Source: JARDZU01 sp963730285 (GTDB taxonomy: Bacteria > Actinomycetota > Acidimicrobiia > Spongiisociales > ZC4RG35). Taken from it: 64,000 bases of DNA. The stretch lies in the NCBI GenBank assembly GCA_963730285.1, contig CAVSQY010000008.1:281880-345879 (forward strand), read 5' to 3'. Position numbers and translations under genes: made by a program. Positions 1-8,730 of this stretch are shown here, piece after piece. Each line of letters begins with the position of its first letter. Position 1 is the first letter of the stretch. The notes under the pieces are model-generated. The model did no database searches and was not told the DNA's origin. It worked only from the letters and a program-made list of their open reading frames with translations.

Positions 1-263
1 GGGACCGACGTCCAGACATCCGGCTCGACCTGATCGGGGTCCAGAGCCGTCTCTCCCACTCCGGTTGGGACCACATCTAGCTGATAGGGGGCAGTGGGGC
101 ATTCCACCGGCGGCTCTGTGGTGGTGGTGGTTCCCAACGTCGGGCCGGTGGTGGTGGCAGACACAGTGGGCTCAGGGCCATCGGCTCCGCTGCCGCATGC
201 CGCGATCAACAGCAGAAGGGCCGCCAGTGCCCACACCGCGGGATGGGTATGACGCGGACTCAT
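1..263 (-). CDS. Putative lipoprotein, N-terminal part (runs off left edge)
   Basis: The start codon (complement of 261-263) overlaps the stop of the upstream propeller gene in an ATGA arrangement, which indicates translational coupling. The product begins with a short basic stretch, then a hydrophobic run ending in the lipobox LLLLIAAC, so it is probably lipidated at about Cys24. A Thr-rich linker (TTTTTEPP) follows and then the start of an unrecognised extracellular domain. About 87 residues are visible and the rest is outside the window. The Thr-rich linker resembles those of the next two genes, so the three probably act together at the cell surface. Function is unknown. Confidence 0.7.
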   Translation of the reverse strand, partial: MSPRHTHPAVWALAALLLLIAACGSGADGPEPTVSATTTGPTLGTTTTTEPPVECPTAPYQLDVVPTGVGETALDPDQVEPDVWTSV

Positions 264-1834
264 CGCAGTGCCCGGATGTACCCGTCGCGAGAGCCGATGT
301 AGATGCTGCCCTTCCAGATCGCAGGTGTCGATTCGAGACAGGCACCACCGAGGTTCAACGACCACAACTCGACTGGGTTTCGAGGATTGTCGAGCGAATA
401 GGCCCTGACGTCTCCACTACAAGTGGCGGTGACCAGTGTGCCGTCCACTATGGAGGGTGACGACCAGGAGTGGAATCCAACGTCGTCGCTCCAGAGCACG
501 GCGCCGGTGTCGGCGTCGACGGCGATGAGCTGTCCTTGTTGGATATTGACATAGACGACACCCTCATAGAGGGCGGGTGTCGACCAGGATCCCGAGTCCG
601 CGCTTCCCGAGGTGAGGTCCACGCCCCAGACACGCGGATCGTCTTCGGCATAGGGATTGAGCTTGATGAGCTGGCCGACCTCCAGATTGCGAGCTCGCTC
701 CACCGATCCCATCTGAGATGGCTCGTGTTCGATGGCGACATAGAGCATCCCACCCTCATCGACGGTCATCGTCGCGTCGATATCACCACCCGCGTAGTAG
801 TCGAACACGATCGGGGCCTCGCCATTGAGGACATTCGACACATCGAGGCCAACCACCCTCCCCCCCGAGTTGGTGAAGTAGACCCTCTGATCGAAGACGA
901 GAACCGAGCTCTCGATTGACACGTTTCGACCCGACTTTGATATCAGCTCGTCGTTGTAGCCGGGCATCTCGACCAACGGGACCGGGTCGACGATCACCTT
1001 GCCATCGCTGTCGTATCCCCGGTTGAGCTTGATGGCGAAGAACCAACTGTTCTCTCCACCCTCGTACATGACATCGTCGACGATCGCGGGGTTGGAGTCC
1101 CAGTCGTTGTTCCAGATCCCGTTCACCTCACTGGCATCCATCGACCAGAGGACCGAGGGAGTTTCCCGGTCGAGGGCGAGTATTCGCAGCTTGTTGTCCC
1201 GCGACCCGGTGTACAGGAGCGGAAAACCATCCGGGTCGATCGTCACCGAGCCCTTGATGATGTCCCCGGTTTGGAACTTCGGCCTCAGATCGGCGCCGGT
1301 GTCGGCATCCACGAAGTGCAGCGCCGCGTCATATGCCCCAAAGATCAGCTCGGTGACACCATCCGGGCGCTCCCACACCGCCGGCTGACCGGTCCACCCC
1401 ATGCCGCACCAGATACGCGATTCACCACCTTCGGACGATGAATGGCACATCTGGGAGTCGGGATATCGCCAGGCCACCGTGGGCGAATCGGGAACAGGCC
1501 CCATCCCGTAATAACTCCGGGTCGGATTGCCGCGAAACATGGTGAGCCCGACGGTCGTGCCCCACGGTTGGCCGATCGTGAAGGCGGGAACCGTGCCGGG
1601 AGCCCTCACTTCGGGAGCGCTGGTGGATGTCGTGCCCGGCACCGTCGTGGTCGAGGTAGTGGACGACTCCGGCCCTTTTCCCTTGTTGTCGGCAGGCTTG
1701 GTGGTGGTCGGGCTCACTGGTGTGGTTATGTCGATGTTTCCCTTAGGTCCGCCTCCGGCGATGAAGAAAGCAGACACCCCGAGGACACATCCCCCGGCAA
1801 CCACGGCAAGGATCTGGCCGGTCCGCTCCTTCAT
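260..1834 (-). CDS. Membrane-anchored PQQ-like beta-propeller protein
   Basis: The 524-residue product has an N-terminal signal-anchor (about residues 7-27, VVAGGCVLGVSAFFIAGGG), a Pro/Thr/Ser linker to about residue 75, and then a long extracytoplasmic region. That region has repeated blade motifs of the PQQ/quinoprotein-dehydrogenase-like type: LHFVDADTGADLRP, GQLIAVDADTGAVLWSDDV, GYIRALR at the end. I see no catalytic acid or disulfide signature of a true quinoprotein alcohol dehydrogenase, so I call a propeller scaffold or binding protein rather than an enzyme. The stop overlaps the next gene. It lies downstream of the CapA-like gene on the same strand with a 12-base gap, so they are probably co-transcribed. 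Confidence 0.8.
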   Translation of the reverse strand: MKERTGQILAVVAGGCVLGVSAFFIAGGGPKGNIDITTPVSPTTTKPADNKGKGPESSTTSTTTVPGTTSTSAPEVRAPGTVPAFTIGQPWGTTVGLTMFRGNPTRSYYGMGPVPDSPTVAWRYPDSQMCHSSSEGGESRIWCGMGWTGQPAVWERPDGVTELIFGAYDAALHFVDADTGADLRPKFQTGDIIKGSVTIDPDGFPLLYTGSRDNKLRILALDRETPSVLWSMDASEVNGIWNNDWDSNPAIVDDVMYEGGENSWFFAIKLNRGYDSDGKVIVDPVPLVEMPGYNDELISKSGRNVSIESSVLVFDQRVYFTNSGGRVVGLDVSNVLNGEAPIVFDYYAGGDIDATMTVDEGGMLYVAIEHEPSQMGSVERARNLEVGQLIKLNPYAEDDPRVWGVDLTSGSADSGSWSTPALYEGVVYVNIQQGQLIAVDADTGAVLWSDDVGFHSWSSPSIVDGTLVTATCSGDVRAYSLDNPRNPVELWSLNLGGACLESTPAIWKGSIYIGSRDGYIRALR

Positions 1835-1846
1835 CGCCGACGCAAA

Positions 1847-2944
1847 TCAGGAAGGGGGCCCACAGGGGGGCTCGGCAGTGAGCACCGGATGTCCATGACT
1901 CTCGATGTAAGCCGGGATGAGACACGCATCGATGGATCCGTCCGGCGACACCACGACCCTGGCTACAGCGGTGGTCGCGCTGGGCTCGGACAGATGTGGC
2001 CAGACGAAGTTCGCCAGAGACCAGAACACCGGTGCCCCGTCGATAAAGTCGAGTGGTTGGAGACGATGAGAATGACCGCCGAAGATGATGTCGGCGCCGG
2101 CATCGACCATCGCCTGGGCGCGCTCGACGTCATCGGCATCCGGGGTCGTGGCCAACTCATGACCCCAATGGACCACGACTACCACGAGATCCGCTACTTC
2201 GTCGGCCGCCTTGACCGCCTCGACCATGGACCCGGTGTCGTTGCCACTACGCATGCCGGGCGTGTCCTCGGTGGCATACCAGGACGGGTCGGGGGCGACA
2301 CCGCCGAATCCGACCACGGCAATCTTCCACCCGTTGACTTCGAACAAGGCAGGCTGGCCGGCCTCGTCAACATTTCGACCCGCCCCGACCGGGGCGACAC
2401 CCGCTGCGATCAGACTGTCACGCCCGTCGACCAGGGCCTCCTTGCCAAAGTCACCCGAGTGGTTGTTGCCCATGTTGGCAACGTCTACTCCGTTGGCCGC
2501 CAGGGAGGGCAACGCTTCGGCAGGGCACCTGAAGACAAACGCCTTGTCCAACGGCTCGCCGATGTCGGATGGGGTGCATTCGAGGTTGATGATGGTCAGG
2601 TCGTCGTCGAGGAAGAAGCCATCGAGCCCCGACCAGGCATGATCCCATCCGTTCGTCGCCAGGGCGGGGATGTAATCGGGGTCGACCGCCACGTCACCGG
2701 TTCCCTGGATCACCAAGTAGCCCTTGGGTGGGATGGTTGTCGTGGTGGTGGTCGAAGTCGTCGTGGTCGAGGTCGAGGTGGTGGTCGAAGTACTCGTGGT
2801 CGCGGCACCCCCGATGACCAATGACGTCGGGAAGGCGTCGGCGGTGCCATCGTTCAAACCCGACATGAGAAACAAGGTTGTGCCGAGCGCGGCACCACCG
2901 ACCAACGTCAACAGGATCCGGAGGATTCGGGGCATGGGCTGCAA
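1847..2944 (-). CDS. CapA-family (PGA_cap) metallophosphatase-like exported protein
   Basis: The 365-residue product begins with an uncleaved or cleavable hydrophobic segment (residues about 8-27). A striking Ser/Thr-only linker (about residues 50-72, STTTTSTTTTTT) follows and then a CapA-type domain. Diagnostic motifs are GTGDVAVDPDY near the start, NLECTPSD, NMGNNHSGDFG, VVVVHWGHE and IIFGGHSHRLQP. These supply the Asp, Asn and His metal ligands of the calcineurin-like fold used by CapA and PGA_cap proteins. Family members are tied to poly-gamma-glutamate or other surface polymer processing; the substrate here is unknown. An in-frame ATG three codons in is an alternative start. It is the first gene of a three-gene minus-strand unit. 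Confidence 0.82.
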   Translation of the reverse strand: MQPMPRILRILLTLVGGAALGTTLFLMSGLNDGTADAFPTSLVIGGAATTSTSTTTSTSTTTTSTTTTTTIPPKGYLVIQGTGDVAVDPDYIPALATNGWDHAWSGLDGFFLDDDLTIINLECTPSDIGEPLDKAFVFRCPAEALPSLAANGVDVANMGNNHSGDFGKEALVDGRDSLIAAGVAPVGAGRNVDEAGQPALFEVNGWKIAVVGFGGVAPDPSWYATEDTPGMRSGNDTGSMVEAVKAADEVADLVVVVVHWGHELATTPDADDVERAQAMVDAGADIIFGGHSHRLQPLDFIDGAPVFWSLANFVWPHLSEPSATTAVARVVVSPDGSIDACLIPAYIESHGHPVLTAEPPCGPPS

Positions 2945-2977
2945 ATCAGGTTATCGGCCTCCACCCGATTATCGGCT

Positions 2978-4255
2978 GTGCTCATCCAGACATGGCGTAA
3001 TCTCACGAGCTCGAGACCAATGAAAGGGCCGGTCACCTTGAATCGTGGCGTCACGTGGACCGTCTGGGTATTTGCCTCGCTGATCCTCGTCGGAACCGTG
3101 GTCGGCATCGCCCAAGGGTTGGCCGACGGCCAGTTCGTCGGGACGACTTTGGACCAGGCAGGAGCATTGGCCTGGAACCTCCTACCACTCTCGTTCGCTG
3201 CGACTGCGGCGGTGATCGTTTCCAGACAACCCCGCAACCTGGTCGGATGGCTACTGATGGTTCCCGCCCTTGCCGCACCGGGAGACACCATCTTCGCCCC
3301 GGTGCTGGATGCCCTGACGAGACGGCCCGACGTTCTGTCGGGGTGGCAGGTGGCGGCCTTGTTCTGGAGCAATTGGTCGTGGATCCTTCTGATCTTTCCC
3401 GTGTTTCATCTGCTGTGGGTCTTCCCAACCGGCAGGCTGCTGTCGAGACGATGGCGCCTGGTCGTGGCATTGGAGGTCACCATGGCCACCGTGCTTCTGG
3501 CGGCTTCACTCTTCGGATCGAGCATCGGGCCTGTGGACAGTTGGCAGATGGCCAATCCGATCGGGTTCATCCCGATCGGAGCGTTCGACTTCATCTATGG
3601 CAACGACAACTTCGTCTGGACAATCGGTCTTCTGGTGCTCACAGTGGCGGGTGTCGCCGCGATAGCCCTGCGCTACCGCAATTCCGGGACGGTCGAGCGA
3701 GGGCAGATCAAATGGTTGCTATACGCGGTCGCAGTGTTTGGCTTGGTCTACGCGGCGGCAGCCTCGTTCACGAGCTTCGCCGATGGCGGGATCTTCGATC
3801 TCTTGCTCGCCACAACGCTGATGTCCATCCCCGTCAGCATCGGGATCGCCGTCCTCAGATATCGACTCTTCGACATCGATCTGATCATCCGAAGGACCCT
3901 CGTATACACGGTGTTGACCGGGACATTGATCGGCATCTACGTCGGGTCCGTGGTGATCCTCCAAAACTTGATCGGAGGCGCCATAGGAGAACAGTCACCA
4001 CTCACCGTGGCAGCCTCCACCCTCCTGATCGCCTCACTGTTCAACCCGGTGCGTCATCGCCTCCAGCGAGTGGTCGATCGCAACCTGTTCCGATCCAAAT
4101 ACAACACTCAAAAGGTGGTGGAGGCGTTCGTCGCCACTACTCGCGACCAGGCAGATGTCGATCAGCTCGCCGCCGACCTCCTACAACTGGTCGAGAACAC
4201 CCTCCAGCCCAGCGTCCAAGGCGTCTGGGTCAAAGGCGCTGCTCAGAGGATCTGA
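2978..4255 (+). CDS. Multi-pass membrane protein, sensor-kinase-like N-terminal module without kinase domain
   Basis: The 425-residue product has about eight or nine predicted membrane segments, for example VWVFASLILVGTVVGIAQGL and IGLLVLTVAGVAAIALRYR. A cytoplasmic tail includes FNPVRHRLQRVVDRNLFRSK. This layout matches the membrane-plus-linker half of a class of actinobacterial histidine kinases, but no phospho-acceptor His box or ATPase domain follows and the gene stops at 4255. A degraded relative lies at 35726-36925 and shares the PVRxRL..VDR.. and FRYRLF.ID.II motifs. An alternative start is the ATG at 3020. The 3' end overlaps the convergent ATPase gene by 13 bases. Function is unknown; a sensory or accessory role is inference. 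Confidence 0.65.
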   Translation: MLIQTWRNLTSSRPMKGPVTLNRGVTWTVWVFASLILVGTVVGIAQGLADGQFVGTTLDQAGALAWNLLPLSFAATAAVIVSRQPRNLVGWLLMVPALAAPGDTIFAPVLDALTRRPDVLSGWQVAALFWSNWSWILLIFPVFHLLWVFPTGRLLSRRWRLVVALEVTMATVLLAASLFGSSIGPVDSWQMANPIGFIPIGAFDFIYGNDNFVWTIGLLVLTVAGVAAIALRYRNSGTVERGQIKWLLYAVAVFGLVYAAAASFTSFADGGIFDLLLATTLMSIPVSIGIAVLRYRLFDIDLIIRRTLVYTVLTGTLIGIYVGSVVILQNLIGGAIGEQSPLTVAASTLLIASLFNPVRHRLQRVVDRNLFRSKYNTQKVVEAFVATTRDQADVDQLAADLLQLVENTLQPSVQGVWVKGAAQRI

Positions 4256-5022
4256 CTGAGGAAGAGCTTGGTCCGGTCTTCCTGAGGATCGGTGAAGAAG
4301 TGCTCCGGCGTCCCCACTTCGACTATCTCGCCGTCGGCCATGAACACCACCCGGTTGGCCACGGCGCGGGCAAACCCCATCTCGTGCGTGACGACGATCA
4401 TGGTCATGCCCCCCTCGGCTAGCTCGACCATGACATCGAGCACCTCCTTGATCATCTCGGGATCGAGGGCGGATGTCGGCTCGTCGAACAACATCACCTT
4501 GGGTTGCATTGCCAAGGCCCGGGCGATGGCCACCCGTTGTTGCTGACCACCTGAGAGCTGACCCGGGTACTTGCGCGCCTGCTCGGGGATCTGCACTCGC
4601 TCCAGCATCTCGAGACCGAGCTCCTCGGCTTCCTTCTTGGGGAGCCGGCGAACCTGGCGCGGGGCCAACGTGATGTTGTCCATGATCGAGAGGTGAGGGA
4701 ACAGGTTGAATTGCTGGAAGACCATCCCGGTCTCACGTCTGATCTCTTGGATGTTCCTCAGATCATCAGACAGCTCGGTCCCATCGACCACGATTCGGCC
4801 GGCATCGTGCTTCTCCAACCGGTTGATGCATCGGATCATGGTGGACTTGCCCGAGCCGGAGGGTCCGATCACGACCACCACCTCCTGACGGCCAACCTTG
4901 AGGTTGATGTCCTTGAGGGCCTGGAACGTCCCAAAGAACTTGTCGACGTGCTCCAACTCGATGGCAGCATCCCCCATCGCCTGCGTGGCGTCGGCGAATA
5001 CTGACGGTCTGGCATCGGTCAT
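4243..5022 (-). CDS. Polar amino-acid ABC transporter ATP-binding protein (importer C)
   Basis: The 259-residue ATPase energises amino-acid uptake at the inner face of the membrane. Walker A is GPSGSGKST, the signature is LSGGQQQR, Walker B is VMLFDEPTSALDPE and the switch His is in VVTHEMGFAR. Sequence and length fit the GlnQ/AapP group (PAAT family). The start ATG overlaps the permease stop (ATGA, 5019-5022). It is the last gene of a four-gene unit: binding protein (7485-8627), two permeases (6269-7432, 5019-6272) and this ATPase. That two-permease layout with long permeases is typical of the Aap/Bzt general L-amino-acid importers. Confidence 0.93.
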   Translation of the reverse strand: MTDARPSVFADATQAMGDAAIELEHVDKFFGTFQALKDINLKVGRQEVVVVIGPSGSGKSTMIRCINRLEKHDAGRIVVDGTELSDDLRNIQEIRRETGMVFQQFNLFPHLSIMDNITLAPRQVRRLPKKEAEELGLEMLERVQIPEQARKYPGQLSGGQQQRVAIARALAMQPKVMLFDEPTSALDPEMIKEVLDVMVELAEGGMTMIVVTHEMGFARAVANRVVFMADGEIVEVGTPEHFFTDPQEDRTKLFLSQIL

Positions 5023-6272
5023 CTCGTGCCCACTCCTAGCTTTCTCTCCAAACGTTGGCTTTCCCGCGACATGGTGAACGATCCCACCCAGAACAGGAAG
5101 GCGACAAAGGCGAGGGTCTCGATTATCAATCCCTGCCCGCGGAACACGTCCTGTTGGGTGATCACCCTCGCTCCCCGCAACAGATCGAGGACACCGAGGG
5201 CGAGACCGGCAAGGGTGGTGTCCTTGAACAACGAGATGAATTGGCCGATCTGGGCCGGTATCACATTCCGCAGGGCCTGGGGGAGGATTATGCGTGTCGT
5301 TTGGGTGAACGGGCTCAGACCCAGGGCCTTTGCCGCCTCTTCCTGACCTCTCGGCACCGATTGGAGCCCACCGCGGACAATCTCGGCCAGATAGGCCGCG
5401 GTGAACAATGTGAACGTGACCACGGCCCGCACCGTCTTGCTGGGGGCGATCGAGGCCGGGACGAAGAACTCCAGGGACACGTTGGCCAACAACAACAACA
5501 CATAGAGGGGAGCTCCGCGCACGAACTCGATATAGGCGATCGACAGCGAGCGGAGCAGGGGAAGCTTCGACCTACGACCGAGAGCGAGGAGGACCCCCAG
5601 TGGGAAGGAGAGGATGATCCCGGCGGCGGCCGAGGTGAGGTTGAACATGAAGCCCTCCCATTCGGCAAATGGGACGGCATCGACGAGATAGAAGAAGACG
5701 ACGAACGGTGTCGCAGCCATGATCAGGATACCGAGCCGACCGAGCAGCGACGGGACGGCCATTGCCCCGAGACGGGACCCGATCTGCCACCCCAAGAGGA
5801 CTCCGACCAGAAGGCCGAGTCCGGCCAGCCACGGTCCACCGCTGCTGGTGAGCAGCAGGAGGAGCAAGACCGTGGCGATGATCAGGCCGAAGCGCCGGGT
5901 CAGGTCGGCGGCCCTCGTCCAACCGCTGAGCAGCTCGCCCTCGTCGGCAAGTCGGAGCTGACGGGCCCGAATCAACCCGGCGATGACGCCTCCCCACAGG
6001 CCCATCACACCCAATGCCACTGCGATCCGTGGCAGATGCTCCGGGGGCCAGCGTCCGACCAACAGCAACTTGAGGTTGACCCGAATGATCTCCCAGCGAG
6101 CGGTGACGAAGACAAAGTTGAGGAATTGGAACACCAGATAGATCCCCAAAGCCCCGAACACCATTGTGAGCAGACCATCCCACTTGGACCGAAACAGGTT
6201 GTGACGCATCCAGGCGACTACCGGAGAAGGAGGAGACGACGAAGTCGGCCTCGTGGGGGCAAGATCGGTCAT
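5019..6272 (-). CDS. Aap-type amino-acid ABC transporter permease (second permease, importer C)
   Basis: This is a 417-residue inner-membrane permease. I place the start at the ATG complementary to 6270-6272, which overlaps the stop of the preceding permease (ATGA); a longer upstream reading frame has no such support. An N-terminal membrane segment (GLLTMVFGALGIYLVFQFLN) and a long insertion with extra helices precede the conserved C-terminal HisM domain. The EAA loop reads GQEEAAKALGLSPFTQTTRI (about residues 318-337), the site that contacts the ATPase. The extended length matches AapM/BztC rather than the short HisM/GlnP permeases. Substrate specificity (broad L-amino acids) is inferred from family. 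Confidence 0.9.
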   Translation of the reverse strand: MTDLAPTRPTSSSPPSPVVAWMRHNLFRSKWDGLLTMVFGALGIYLVFQFLNFVFVTARWEIIRVNLKLLLVGRWPPEHLPRIAVALGVMGLWGGVIAGLIRARQLRLADEGELLSGWTRAADLTRRFGLIIATVLLLLLLTSSGGPWLAGLGLLVGVLLGWQIGSRLGAMAVPSLLGRLGILIMAATPFVVFFYLVDAVPFAEWEGFMFNLTSAAAGIILSFPLGVLLALGRRSKLPLLRSLSIAYIEFVRGAPLYVLLLLANVSLEFFVPASIAPSKTVRAVVTFTLFTAAYLAEIVRGGLQSVPRGQEEAAKALGLSPFTQTTRIILPQALRNVIPAQIGQFISLFKDTTLAGLALGVLDLLRGARVITQQDVFRGQGLIIETLAFVAFLFWVGSFTMSRESQRLERKLGVGTR

Positions 6273-7432
6273 CTCTCCACCAAGGCGAATCGGCGATTGG
6301 CCACATTGACGAAGGACGAGGTGACAAGAGACATCATCACGTAGAAGACCAGTGCGATGGTGAAGGCCGGGACCGCAGGCGAGCCATTGCCCACAGTGAT
6401 CTGAGTGACGTTGGTCAACTCGAAATAGGCGAACCCGGCTCCCAGAGACGAGTTCTTGAGCAGGTTCAGGTATTGATTGCCCAGGGGTGGGATCGCGATC
6501 CGCATCGCCTGGGGCAACACCACGTTCCACATTCGCTGAAATGGGCTCAGAGCGAGGGCGCTGGCCGCTTCGCCCTGGCCCCGGGGAACGGCCTGGATCG
6601 ATCCGCGTACGATCTCGGCGATGTGACTGGCGGTGTAGATGACCAGGGCGATGAGCACCGCGAAATAGGAGGGGTCGATCTTGATCCCACCCACGATCTG
6701 AAGGCCAACCCGGGCGGGAAGGGTCAGGTTGAAGCCAAATGCCAACCAGCCCGACACCAGGACGAGCAACAGGAAGACCGAGCCAATGAGCCCGGAGCGG
6801 GCGGGTGCTCCGGTGGCCTCTGACACAGAGCGTCTCCATCTCGCGATGAGCCACCAGCCTGCGATGCCGACGACCAGCAAGAGAAAGATGATCCCGCCGG
6901 AGTTCCCCTCATACCAGGGGACACCGATCCCCCGATTGGAGATCACCAACCACCCGAGCGGCAGCCAGGCCTCCTGAATCCTCGGTAGAGCTTGCAGAAC
7001 CACACCGAGGAAGGTGAAGACCATTATCACCAGAAGCGGGAGATTCCTGATCACCTCGACGTAGATGGTCGAGAGCTTGTTGACCACCCAGTTGGTGGAG
7101 AGACGCCCGATTCCGATGAGGATCCCGAGGATCGTGGCCATGATGATGCCCACCACCGCCACCCTGATGGTGTTGAGGATCCCGATGACGAAGGCCGACC
7201 GGACTGCCTGGGTCTGGGCAAAGTCACTCCCGGTGATCTCGAAGTTCGCCGGGTTGGAGAGAAAGTCGAAGTTGGTGGGAATGCCGCTCGAGGCAGTGTT
7301 GGCGGTGTAGTTGCCCAACAGCCAATACACGATGGCGGCGACCACGGCGAAGACCACCAGCTGGAACACCCAAGACAGGACGCGGACATTCCGCCACAAC
7401 GGCGGTCTAGGCGCCTTTTCAATGGTCGTCAT
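6269..7432 (-). CDS. Aap-type amino-acid ABC transporter permease (first permease, importer C)
   Basis: The 387-residue integral membrane permease pairs with the product of 5019-6272. It opens with a cytoplasmic tail and a helix (VFQLVVFAVVAAIVYWLLG). A large periplasmic or extra-helix insertion follows, with the HisM-type core at the C-terminus. The EAA loop is GQGEAASALALSPFQRMWNV. The long insertion after the second helix is characteristic of AapQ/BztB. A 34-base perfect palindrome lies just upstream, between this gene and the binding-protein gene. This probably lowers permease expression relative to the binding protein. Confidence 0.9.
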   Translation of the reverse strand: MTTIEKAPRPPLWRNVRVLSWVFQLVVFAVVAAIVYWLLGNYTANTASSGIPTNFDFLSNPANFEITGSDFAQTQAVRSAFVIGILNTIRVAVVGIIMATILGILIGIGRLSTNWVVNKLSTIYVEVIRNLPLLVIMVFTFLGVVLQALPRIQEAWLPLGWLVISNRGIGVPWYEGNSGGIIFLLLVVGIAGWWLIARWRRSVSEATGAPARSGLIGSVFLLLVLVSGWLAFGFNLTLPARVGLQIVGGIKIDPSYFAVLIALVIYTASHIAEIVRGSIQAVPRGQGEAASALALSPFQRMWNVVLPQAMRIAIPPLGNQYLNLLKNSSLGAGFAYFELTNVTQITVGNGSPAVPAFTIALVFYVMMSLVTSSFVNVANRRFALVER

Positions 7433-7440
7433 GATCGAGA

Positions 7441-7474
7441 GGGTGTGGGTCGGCGAATTCGCCGACCCACACCC
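7441..7474 (-). terminator. Intercistronic hairpin between binding-protein and permease genes
   Basis: The sequence is a perfect 34-base palindrome (17-bp arms, centre GAATTC) between the stop of the binding-protein gene (7485) and the start of the first permease (7432). There is no T-run on either side, so it is more likely a partial attenuator or 3'-end stabiliser than a full terminator. Comparable hairpins after binding-protein genes are known to raise binding-protein levels above permease levels; that role is inferred here. Confidence 0.75.
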
Positions 7475-7484
7475 TCATTGAGCT

Positions 7485-8627
7485 CTACCGATAAGGCGGT
7501 GGATAGAGCAGGCCACCATCGGTCCAGAGTGCATTGACCCCACGCTCGAGACCCAACGGCGTCAGGTTCCGCTCGAAGATCTCGCCGTAGTTGCCGACCT
7601 GCTTCACCACCTGATAGGCGAAGTCGGTGGGGAGCCCGAGACCGGGGTCGAGGACCGTCATGGCCCCATCGGTCTCGAATTCGGCACCGAGGAATCGCTT
7701 GATGTTCAAGTCCTCGCTGGAGGCCAACATGTCGTCGACGTTCTCCGATGTGATCCCGAACTCCTCAGCCTGGATCGTGGCGTAGATCGCCCAGTTGACG
7801 ACCTGTGCCCAGGCGGTGTCACCGTCGGCCACGGCAGGAGCCAAAGGCTCCTTGGAGAAGACCTCGGGCAGGATGGTCAGAGCTTCGGGCCCGTCGGGGT
7901 AAACCGAGCGCAATCCGGTCAGCTGGCTGACATCCGAGCTCCAACCGTCACACTGACCAGCGAGGAAGGCCTCCTGGATCAGGTCGGGGTCGTCGAAGGG
8001 GCGCACCTCCCAGTCCAGACCCAGACGGTCCGCCTCGGTGACCGCGTTACCCTCGGTAGTGGTCCCCTTGGCCACACAGACCACAACGCCATCGAGATCG
8101 GACACACTGGTATAGCCACTGTCCGTCGCCACCATCATCCCCTGCCCGTCATAGAAGTTGGGCTGGAGGAATGTCGCTCCCTCATTCCCGTCACGGGTGG
8201 CCGTAAAGGTGGTGTTTCTCACCAGGACATCGATCTGCCCCGACTGCAGAGCAGTGAAGCGATCAGCTGTTTCCAGATCCACGTGATTCACCTTCGTGGC
8301 GTCACCAAGGACGGCCGCGGCGATCACCCGGCAGAAGTCGGAGTCGAAACCTACGTGCTCTCCCGAGTCATCGAGTACGGCGAAGCCGGGGAGGGCATCA
8401 CGGGTCCCACAATTGAGCTCATCTCGGGCGATGACCTCGTCGAGTAGTGAACCGCTGTCCCCGCCATCGCCGGGAGCCGCGGCAGTTGTGGTGGTGTCCC
8501 CCCCGCTGTTGTCGCCAGAGTCGACGGCAGCACTGGTGGTGGTCTCGTCGCCGCCACTGTCCGAGGTGCAGGCCGCCAGCACCAGCATCAGGGCGGTGAG
8601 AACCGCCAATAGTTTGCTTACTTTCAT
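7485..8627 (-). CDS. Aap-type amino-acid ABC transporter substrate-binding lipoprotein (importer C)
   Basis: The 380-residue binding protein captures amino acids outside the membrane. I choose the ATG complementary to 8625-8627 because a GGAGG lies six to eight bases upstream; a frame 11 codons longer has no ribosome site. The signal peptide ends in the lipobox LVLAACTSD, giving a lipid-modified Cys at about residue 20. An acidic Gly/Thr linker follows. The mature domain begins LDEVIARDELNCGTRDAL and carries HVGFDSDFCRVIAAAVLGD and RFTALQSGQIDVL, which are hallmarks of AapJ/BztA. It heads the importer C unit and is preceded by a structured leader (8638-8696). Confidence 0.93.
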   Translation of the reverse strand: MKVSKLLAVLTALMLVLAACTSDSGGDETTTSAAVDSGDNSGGDTTTTAAAPGDGGDSGSLLDEVIARDELNCGTRDALPGFAVLDDSGEHVGFDSDFCRVIAAAVLGDATKVNHVDLETADRFTALQSGQIDVLVRNTTFTATRDGNEGATFLQPNFYDGQGMMVATDSGYTSVSDLDGVVVCVAKGTTTEGNAVTEADRLGLDWEVRPFDDPDLIQEAFLAGQCDGWSSDVSQLTGLRSVYPDGPEALTILPEVFSKEPLAPAVADGDTAWAQVVNWAIYATIQAEEFGITSENVDDMLASSEDLNIKRFLGAEFETDGAMTVLDPGLGLPTDFAYQVVKQVGNYGEIFERNLTPLGLERGVNALWTDGGLLYPPPYR

Positions 8628-8637
8628 TTTGCCTCCA

Positions 8638-8696
8638 TAGGGTCGCGTCACACGCACCAAGACAAATTGGTGTGCGAGTTGCAGGTGGCGACCCTA
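8638..8696 (-). promoter_or_regulatory. Structured 5' leader abutting the importer C ribosome site
   Basis: A perfect 9-bp inverted repeat (TAGGGTCGC at 8638-8646, GCGACCCTA at 8688-8696) encloses a second, imperfect hairpin containing CACCAA and TTGGTG arms. On the transcribed (minus) strand the outer stem ends immediately before the GGAGG of the binding-protein gene. Folding could therefore influence ribosome access. No known riboswitch class is recognised. Confidence 0.5.
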
Positions 8697-8730
8697 GCCA
8701 TTCACCCTCCGGCTGTGCCCGGGTGTTTGG

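Noticed and set aside
2724..2800. A short-tandem repeat or satellite (GTGGTGGTC-like run).
   Set aside because: It is the coding sequence of the Ser/Thr linker of the CapA-like protein.
6273..6854. A 611-codon frame extends the second importer C permease by 194 residues upstream.
   Set aside because: The extension is antisense-like sequence within the other permease gene in another frame. The ATG at 6272 overlaps the upstream stop and gives a normal Aap permease.
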